A stretch of DNA of 20,792 bases from Hydrogenothermus sp. (GTDB lineage Bacteria > Aquificota > Aquificia > Aquificales > Hydrogenothermaceae): positions 1 to 20,792 of the forward strand of contig QNYP01000037.1 in NCBI GenBank assembly GCA_003978675.1. The letters are read 5' to 3'. How positions within the stretch are numbered: position 1 is the first letter of the stretch; the number at the start of each line of letters is the position of its first letter. A program made the translations under genes and the position numbers. Below the pieces are notes generated by a model. The model was not told the origin of the DNA. It saw only the letters and a program-made list of their open reading frames with translations, and did not search any database. This document shows positions 15,763 through 20,792 of the stretch, piece by piece.

Positions 15763-17823
15763 ATGTCATCTCAAAGAAAACCAAATAGACTTATAAATGA
15801 AAAAAGTCCATATTTACAACAACATGCATATAACCCTGTAGATTGGTATCCTTGGTGTGAAGAAGCTTTTGAAAAGGCAAGAAAGGAAGATAAACCAATT
15901 TTCCTTTCCATTGGATATTCAACTTGCCACTGGTGCCATGTTATGGAAAAAGAAAGTTTTGAAAATGAAGAAATTGCAAAAATGATGAATGAAACATTCG
16001 TAAACATAAAGGTAGACAGAGAAGAAAGACCAGATATAGACCAATTTTATATGAAAGTCTGTACTATGATGACAGGTAGAGGAGGATGGCCTTTAACAGT
16101 TATTATGACTCCTGATAAAAAGCCATTTTTTGTTGGAACATACTTTCCAAAGGAAAGTAGATATGGCGTTATTGGAATGAAAGATTTAATTCCTCAAATA
16201 AAAAAACTTTGGGAAGAAGATAGAAAAAACTTGTTAAATAGGGCAAACAAAATTTTAGACTATGTAAAAGAAGAAATAGAAACAAAACTTAAAAAATCTA
16301 ATCTTACAGAAAGTATATTAAAAGGAGTATTTGCATTTTTTTCTTCAAACTTTGATGAGAAATATGGAGGCTTTAATAATCCACCAAAATTCCCTTCACC
16401 GCATAACTTGTTGTTTTTACTTAGACATTACAAAATTTATAAAGAAGACAGAGCTTTATATATGGTAGAAAAAACATTAAAGGAAATGGCAAAAGGTGGA
16501 ATTTACGACCATGTAGGTTATGGATTTCATAGATACTCTACTGACGAAAGATGGCTACTTCCTCATTTTGAAAAAATGCTTTATGACCAAGCAATGCTTT
16601 TGATGGCTTATACTGAGGCTTACCAGATAACAAAAAAAGAAGAATACAAAAAAATAGCCAACCAAATCGTTGAATACATTTTTAGAGATATGTTGAGTAA
16701 AGAAGGGGCATTTTATTCAGCAGAGGATGCAGACAGTGAAGGAGAAGAAGGAAAATTTTACACATGGGAATATGATGAACTAAAAGAAATATTAGGAGAA
16801 GATTTTGAAGTATTTGCAAAAATCTCAAACATAAAACCAGAAGGAAACTATTTAGAAGAGGCAACAAGAGAACTTTCATACAGAAATATAATACATATTT
16901 CAAAAGATTGGGAGAATTTATCAAAAGAATTAAATATTCCAGAAGAAAAATTAAAGGGAATTTATGAAAATAGCCTCAAAAAATTTTTTGAAGCGAGAAA
17001 AAGTAGAATTAGACCTTTAAAAGATACAAAAATCTTAACAGATTGGAATGGACTATTTATTAAGGCTTTAGCACAAGCAGGAATTGTTTTTAATAATGAT
17101 GAATATATAAAAACAGCTAAAAAAGCTATGTATTTTATACTTAAGAATATGCTTAAAAATGGTATCTTATACCACAGATATAAAGATGGTGAAGTCTCAT
17201 TTGAAGGAAATTTAGATGATTATGCATTTACTATTTATGCGCTACTTGAGCTTTATCAGATAGATTTTGATGAAAAATATTTAAAAACTGCTACCCAGTT
17301 AACAGAAAAAGCAGTTGAGCTGTTTTATGATAAATCTTCAGGTGGATTTTATTTTACATCAGAAAATAATAAAGATGTTCCAGTTCGTCAAAAGGAAGTT
17401 TACGATGGAGCATATCCATCTGGTAATTCAATTATGTATAATAACCTTGTTTTCCTTTATAAACTAACTTCAAATGAAAAATATAAAACTTTAGCAGAAG
17501 AAACAGAAAGAGAATTTTACAGTGAAATAAATTTAGCCCCTTATGGACATACAATGTTTTTAATAGGATTTATGAATATGCTATTTTCTAAAGAAATAAT
17601 TTTTGTAGGGCAAAAAGAATTAGCAACAGAATATAGGAGAAAGTTAGAAACGGTTTATCAACCATTTAAAGTATTAGGATACAAGGATAACTATTTATCT
17701 CAAATCTCAGAATTTATAAGCTCTTTGCCAGAGGAAGATGAAATAAAAGTATATATATGTGAAAACTTTGCCTGCAAAGAGCCTGTTTCTGATATTAATC
17801 AAGTGATACAATTAATTAGTTAA
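15763..17823 (+). CDS. DUF255 thioredoxin-domain protein (YyaL/SPATA20 family)
   Basis: A 686-residue protein of normal family length. The N-terminal thioredoxin-like domain (DUF255, about 1-165) shows the diagnostic NEKSPYLQQHAYNPVDWYPW stretch (12-31), CHWC at 55-58 followed by HVM, and VDREERPDID. The rest (about 190-600) looks like an alpha/alpha-barrel of the epimerase or glycosidase type, with repeated helices such as HFEKMLYDQAMLL and DWNGLFIKALAQAG. Members are widespread from bacteria to humans, but the biochemical role is not settled. It is probably cytoplasmic, since no signal peptide is present. A GAGGAA ribosome site precedes ATG 15763. It starts a new unit after the nuoI terminator and lies 20 bases before the OsmC-family gene, a loose hint at redox or stress functions. 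Confidence 0.92.
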   Translation: MSSQRKPNRLINEKSPYLQQHAYNPVDWYPWCEEAFEKARKEDKPIFLSIGYSTCHWCHVMEKESFENEEIAKMMNETFVNIKVDREERPDIDQFYMKVCTMMTGRGGWPLTVIMTPDKKPFFVGTYFPKESRYGVIGMKDLIPQIKKLWEEDRKNLLNRANKILDYVKEEIETKLKKSNLTESILKGVFAFFSSNFDEKYGGFNNPPKFPSPHNLLFLLRHYKIYKEDRALYMVEKTLKEMAKGGIYDHVGYGFHRYSTDERWLLPHFEKMLYDQAMLLMAYTEAYQITKKEEYKKIANQIVEYIFRDMLSKEGAFYSAEDADSEGEEGKFYTWEYDELKEILGEDFEVFAKISNIKPEGNYLEEATRELSYRNIIHISKDWENLSKELNIPEEKLKGIYENSLKKFFEARKSRIRPLKDTKILTDWNGLFIKALAQAGIVFNNDEYIKTAKKAMYFILKNMLKNGILYHRYKDGEVSFEGNLDDYAFTIYALLELYQIDFDEKYLKTATQLTEKAVELFYDKSSGGFYFTSENNKDVPVRQKEVYDGAYPSGNSIMYNNLVFLYKLTSNEKYKTLAEETEREFYSEINLAPYGHTMFLIGFMNMLFSKEIIFVGQKELATEYRRKLETVYQPFKVLGYKDNYLSQISEFISSLPEEDEIKVYICENFACKEPVSDINQVIQLIS

Positions 17824-17843
17824 CAAAATAGGAGGTTAAAAAC

Positions 17844-18248
17844 TTGGCAAAAAAGGAAATAGAACAAAGACAAGTAAACTTGTCATTTGAAGATGAAAAA
17901 TGGCTTGCTGATGCTTTAAATTCTGAAGAAGCAGACAAAATTGATGTATCAAAGATGAAAGTAAAAGCTACAGACTTAATGCTTTTATCTCTTGGATATT
18001 GTTTTGGAATAACTGTTCAAGCATATACAAATCACAAAGGATACAAAATAGAAGATTTAAAGATCGAAGTAAAAGGTAAAAAACACGAATCAGAAAATAG
18101 ATACGAAACAATTACTTTAAATGTTTCTTTTAAATCAGATTTAACAGAAGACCAAATAGCAAGAGTTATGGAGATAGGAAAAAGAGGTTGCACAGTAGGA
18201 AATACATTGGAAAAAGGTGCTAAAATAGAAAAGAGATTTATAGGATAG
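17844..18248 (+). CDS. OsmC/Ohr-family protein, TTG start
   Basis: A 134-residue protein of the OsmC-like fold, a family with thiol peroxidase members that reduce organic hydroperoxides. The two redox cysteines are Cys53 (LGYCFGITVQAY) and Cys116 (KRGCTVGNTL), in the positions expected for the family. DLMLLSLGYC resembles the usual PxELLLxALxxC segment. Translation must begin at TTG 17844, because GGAGGT (17831-17836) stands 7 bases before it and no ATG gives a full N-terminus. It could be an OsmC, an Ohr or the less understood YhfA-like subgroup; the sequence favours the last. Confidence 0.85.
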   Translation: MAKKEIEQRQVNLSFEDEKWLADALNSEEADKIDVSKMKVKATDLMLLSLGYCFGITVQAYTNHKGYKIEDLKIEVKGKKHESENRYETITLNVSFKSDLTEDQIARVMEIGKRGCTVGNTLEKGAKIEKRFIG

Positions 18249-18257
18249 GAGATTTTT

Positions 18258-18503
18258 ATGGAGGGGCTTACTACCTTTTTTCTTGGTATAATTGCTTTAT
18301 GTATGATAATTATAACCGCAGGAATGGTGGGGATTTTCCTTGTTCTATTTGGAATATTTAAAACATTAAAAGAATTACTTCTTGAGTTAAAATTGGATTA
18401 TAAGATAATTTCACCAAAAGTTCACCAAATTGTTGAAAATTTGGAAAATACAACATCAATACTTAGTATATTTTCAATATTTAAAAGAAAGAAGAAAAAA
18501 TGA
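18258..18503 (+). CDS. Small membrane protein (DUF948-like)
   Basis: An 81-residue protein with one long hydrophobic helix (about 6-33), an amphipathic stretch (34-68) and a Lys-rich end (KRKKKK). The layout, a short N-terminal anchor followed by a helical region beside a YtxH-like gene, resembles DUF948 proteins of the YtxG type, but it is shorter than most. AGGAGA overlaps the stop of the previous gene and serves the ATG at 18258. Its stop overlaps the ATG at 18500 (ATGA). Function unknown. Confidence 0.65.
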   Translation: MEGLTTFFLGIIALCMIIITAGMVGIFLVLFGIFKTLKELLLELKLDYKIISPKVHQIVENLENTTSILSIFSIFKRKKKK

Positions 18504-18562
18504 AACTAATTTTTAGTTTTAAAATGTTTTTCCATATGAAAAACCCCTTTGGAGGAGGTAAA

Positions 18563-18838
18563 TTGAAAAATTTTATACTTGGTTTTATAGCAGGGGCATT
18601 GACAGGATATATTCTTTATCAAAATAGAGAAAAAATAAAAGATAAGCTTGTGGAAATAGAACTAAAAATAGAAAATTTAGAGCTTAAAGAAAATGTAAAA
18701 CAAAAAATTTCTACAGTCATTCAATCTATAAGACAAACTATAAAAAAAGCAGAAGAGGAAACTGTAGAAAATCAAGAAGAAATTTTAAAAGCGGTAGAAA
18801 AACAAATAAAACAATTAGAAGAAATTATCCAGAGGTAA
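18563..18838 (+). CDS. YtxH-like membrane-anchored coiled-coil protein
   Basis: From TTG 18563 the protein has 91 residues and begins MKNFILGFIAGALTGYILYQ, the classic glycine-rich helix of YtxH proteins. A Lys/Glu-rich coiled coil then runs to the end. GGAGGAGG (18551-18558) stands just ahead of the TTG. An alternative ATG at 18500 overlaps the previous stop and would add 21 residues with a weaker ribosome site and an uncharacteristic N-terminus; both are possible. YtxH proteins are linked to stress responses in Firmicutes, and the role here is unknown. It lies 4 bases before gatA. Confidence 0.7.
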   Translation: MKNFILGFIAGALTGYILYQNREKIKDKLVEIELKIENLELKENVKQKISTVIQSIRQTIKKAEEETVENQEEILKAVEKQIKQLEEIIQR

Positions 18839-18842
18839 GAAG

Positions 18843-20300
18843 ATGGAGTTGTGGAAAAGAAGCTTAAAGGAATTATCAGATTTAATAGCTAAAAAGGAAG
18901 TAAAACCTTCGGAAATAGTTGAAAGTTTTATAAAAAGAAAAGAAGAGTTTGAACCTAAAATAAGTAGCTATGTTTCTGATTTATCAGAAAAAGCATTAGA
19001 AGAGGCAAAACAAAAAGATGAAGAACTTACAAAACTAGATGAAGTTCCTTTAGTTTTTGGAATTCCGATTGCAATAAAAGATAATATTTCAACAAAAGGT
19101 ATAAGGACTACATGCTCTTCTAAAATGTTAGAAAATTATGTTCCTCCATTTGATGCAACAGTTATAGAAAAATTAAAAAGTGCAGGTTATATAATAGCAG
19201 GAAAAACAAATATGGATGAGTTTGCAATGGGCTCATCTACTGAAAATTCAGCATTTTTTACAACTAAAAATCCGTGGGATATAGAAAGGGTTCCCGGTGG
19301 TTCTTCTGGAGGTTCTGCGTCAGCAGTTGGAGCAGGTATAGTGCCAGCATCACTTGGCTCTGATACAGGAGGTTCTATTAGACAACCTGCAGCATTTTGT
19401 GGAGTAGTTGGGCTAAAGCCAACATATGGAAGGGTATCAAGATATGGACTTGTAGCATTTGCATCTTCATTAGACCAGATTGGTCCAATTACAAGAACAG
19501 TTGAAGACAGTGCAATTTTATTAAACATAATAAGTGGGAATGACCCAAAAGATAGTACATCTGTAAAAAGAGAAGTTCCAGATTTCACAAAAGCAATAGG
19601 AAAAGATATTAAAGGATTAAGAATAGGTCTTCCAGAAGAATTTTTCTCTGAAGGGTTAAATCCACAAATTAAAGATATGGTTTTAAATGTAGCACAGCAA
19701 CTTGAAAAAGAAGGAGCAAAATTAGTTTCTGTATCACTTCCTACTGCAAAATATGCAATAGAAGCATATTACATAATTGCTCCATCTGAGGCATCTTCTA
19801 ACCTTGCAAGATTTGATGGAGTTAGATACGGATACAGAGCAAAAGATTACAAAGATTTAGAAGATATGTATCAAAAAACAAGAGATGAAGGGTTTGGAGC
19901 AGAAGTAAAAAGAAGAATTATGATAGGAACTTATGCTTTATCTTCTGGATATTACGATGCTTATTATCTTAAAGCTCAAAAAGTCAGAACATTAATTTAT
20001 CAGGAATTTATGAAAGCGTTTGAAGGAGTAGATGTTTTACTCACTCCAACAACTCCAGATGTAGCATTTAAAATTGGAGAAAAATCAAACGACCCTATAC
20101 AGATGTATTTATCAGATATATTTACAGTATCAGTTAATATGGCAACAGTTCCAGCAATAAGTGTTCCTTGTGGGTTTATAGGTAATTTACCTGTAGGTGC
20201 TCAATTTATAGCAAAACCTTTTGATGAGGAAACTTTATTTATAGTTGCCCATTATTATGAAAGATTAAATGATTTTTATAAAAAATTTCCTGAAACTTAA
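18843..20300 (+). CDS. gatA: Aspartyl/glutamyl-tRNA amidotransferase subunit A (GatA)
   Basis: A 485-residue amidase-signature enzyme, normal GatA length. In the GatCAB complex it releases ammonia from glutamine, which GatB uses to convert Glu-tRNA(Gln), and often Asp-tRNA(Asn), to the amide. The Ser-cisSer-Lys triad is intact: Lys79 in GIPIAIKDNI, Ser154 in PGGSSGGSAS, and Ser178 in GSDTGGSIRQP, at the same numbers as in Staphylococcus aureus GatA. GAGGT precedes ATG 18843. gatB and gatC are not adjacent; the gene instead ends a run of small stress-like genes and is closed by a strong terminator. Confidence 0.96.
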   Translation: MELWKRSLKELSDLIAKKEVKPSEIVESFIKRKEEFEPKISSYVSDLSEKALEEAKQKDEELTKLDEVPLVFGIPIAIKDNISTKGIRTTCSSKMLENYVPPFDATVIEKLKSAGYIIAGKTNMDEFAMGSSTENSAFFTTKNPWDIERVPGGSSGGSASAVGAGIVPASLGSDTGGSIRQPAAFCGVVGLKPTYGRVSRYGLVAFASSLDQIGPITRTVEDSAILLNIISGNDPKDSTSVKREVPDFTKAIGKDIKGLRIGLPEEFFSEGLNPQIKDMVLNVAQQLEKEGAKLVSVSLPTAKYAIEAYYIIAPSEASSNLARFDGVRYGYRAKDYKDLEDMYQKTRDEGFGAEVKRRIMIGTYALSSGYYDAYYLKAQKVRTLIYQEFMKAFEGVDVLLTPTTPDVAFKIGEKSNDPIQMYLSDIFTVSVNMATVPAISVPCGFIGNLPVGAQFIAKPFDEETLFIVAHYYERLNDFYKKFPET

Positions 20301-20312
20301 TATGTGAAATAT

Positions 20313-20337
20313 AAAGGGAGGTTTCTCCCTTTTTTTT
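20313..20337 (+). terminator. Rho-independent terminator after gatA
   Basis: AAAGGGAG (20313-20320) pairs with CTCCCTTT (20325-20332) around a GTTT loop and runs into a T tract to 20337. It lies 12 bases after the gatA stop. The - strand cupin gene converges on it from the other side, where the hairpin could also act, but the T tract in that direction is poor. Confidence 0.9.
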
Positions 20338-20360
20338 ATTTATCCAAAGTATAATCTTAT

Positions 20361-20681
20361 TTACAATGAAGGATACTCTTTACTTCCACAAATATAACTT
20401 ACTCCTTCCTCTGTTTTAGCCCAGTGTCTAGTCCCGGCTTCTATTTCAAGCATATCTCCCGGTTCTAAAATAACCTCTCCACCTTCGTATCCAATAATAA
20501 CTTTACCTTTATAAACCCATCTAACTTCTCTATATGTATGAGTATGCCAATCATATTCTGTTCCCGGAGAGTCAGTCCAACTGTAAATAGAATCATATCC
20601 TTCAATTTCTAATATTTTCTTTATTTCTTTAACATTTGTTATTCCCGTTTTTCTAACAATTACTTTTTTATCTAGTATCAT
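20361..20681 (-). CDS. Small cupin-domain protein
   Basis: A 106-residue single-domain cupin. The first metal-binding motif is PGTEYDWHTHTYREV (39-53), with His46, His48 and Glu52. The second is PGDMLEIEAGTRHWA (74-88), with His86. A mononuclear metal site is therefore likely, but the substrate is not predictable; small cupins include isomerases, dioxygenases and sensors. The ATG at 20681 is preferred because GAGGG stands 8 bases upstream. A TTG 69 bases further upstream is in frame but would begin inside the promoter. It is the only - strand gene in the window and converges with gatA. Confidence 0.8.
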   Translation of the reverse strand: MILDKKVIVRKTGITNVKEIKKILEIEGYDSIYSWTDSPGTEYDWHTHTYREVRWVYKGKVIIGYEGGEVILEPGDMLEIEAGTRHWAKTEEGVSYICGSKEYPSL

Positions 20682-20792
20682 ATCCAATCCCTCATACATC
20701 CTTGTATTTATAAGTATCGGCTTTATAGCACTATTAATTAAATCTATCAATACAAAATTAGTATGAGGGATTGGATATGATACTAGATAAAA
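20666..20792. repeat. Inverted repeat at the right edge (fold-back of the cupin 5' end)
   Basis: Bases 20761-20792 are the exact reverse complement of 20666-20697 (32 of 32), separated by 63 bases. The copy includes the cupin ribosome site and first five codons, now facing right (ATG at 20777), and runs off the window. Like the left edge, this looks like a chimeric end rather than a second gene, but the copy is too short to exclude a real inverted duplication. Confidence 0.9.
20722..20750 (-). promoter_or_regulatory. Promoter of the cupin gene
   Basis: On the - strand, a -35 box TTGATA (20750-20745) and a -10 box TATAAA (20727-20722) are 17 bases apart. Transcription would begin near 20715 and give a leader of about 34 bases with the ribosome site GAGGG before ATG 20681. 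Box quality and spacing are both good. Confidence 0.6.

Noticed and set aside
19187..19588. 133-residue reading frame on the - strand inside gatA
   Set aside because: It is a codon-bias shadow of gatA, lacks a ribosome site and has no recognisable domain.
20682..20750. Upstream TTG start adding 23 residues to the cupin
   Set aside because: It would begin inside the -35 box of a good promoter; ATG 20681 has a proper ribosome site.
1..20792. CRISPR array, tRNA, rRNA, transposon or prophage
   Set aside because: Reading the gaps showed no regular spaced repeats, no tRNA or rRNA-like stretches and no transposase, integrase or phage-like proteins.

Overview
The window is AT-rich (about 70% A+T by eye), densely coded and almost entirely on the + strand. 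Proteins are rich in Lys, Glu and Ile. Gene content includes a fused NuoCD, NuoI, GatA, MurE of the DAP type, TolC/EmrAB efflux, and PstB-PhoU-PhoR. This points to a Gram-negative, probably thermophilic bacterium. My best guess is Aquificota, family Hydrogenothermaceae (Sulfurihydrogenibium-like). That is an inference from overall protein character, not a database result. I see no rRNA, tRNA, CRISPR array, transposase or prophage gene, and no gene-free stretch longer than about 100 bases.

Layout. (1) 1-397: a damaged left end, where 99 bases are repeated directly and a 20-base inverted copy sits at the junction. It removes the true start of murE (to 1487). (2) 1502-6911: a five-gene efflux operon, tetR-tolC-emrA-emrB-alpha/beta hydrolase. 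It has a well-formed promoter and a palindromic operator lying across the tetR start codon. (3) 6985-7933: an exported thioredoxin-like lipoprotein overlapping a small lytic transglycosylase. (4) 7990-12830: moaE, dnaN, pstB, phoU, a phoR-like kinase and an atypical SDR (NDUFA9-like), with gaps of at most about 20 bases or overlaps. (5) 12877-15649: nuoCD, two tiny membrane proteins and nuoI, closed by a clear intrinsic terminator. (6) 15763-20300: a DUF255/thioredoxin protein, an OsmC-family protein, a DUF948-like plus YtxH-like membrane pair, and gatA, closed by a second terminator. (7) 20361-20681 on the - strand: a small cupin with its own promoter, followed by an inverted copy of its 5' end at the right edge.

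How the genes work together. Region 2 encodes a complete tripartite drug or solvent pump (inner-membrane MFS, periplasmic adaptor, outer-membrane channel) and its probable repressor. Region 4 mixes cofactor synthesis, replication and phosphate control in one co-directional block. PstB, PhoU and a PhoR-like kinase are present without pstSCA or phoB. Region 5 holds only part of complex I (C, D and I subunits), so the rest must lie elsewhere. The SDR just upstream resembles a complex I accessory protein.

Both ends of the window carry fold-back or duplicated copies of adjacent sequence. The simplest reading is that this is a whole contig with chimeric ends from amplification or assembly. I found no convincing undescribed system. 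The best leads are the start-codon operator, the small membrane proteins inside the nuo cluster, and the NDUFA9-like gene beside it.
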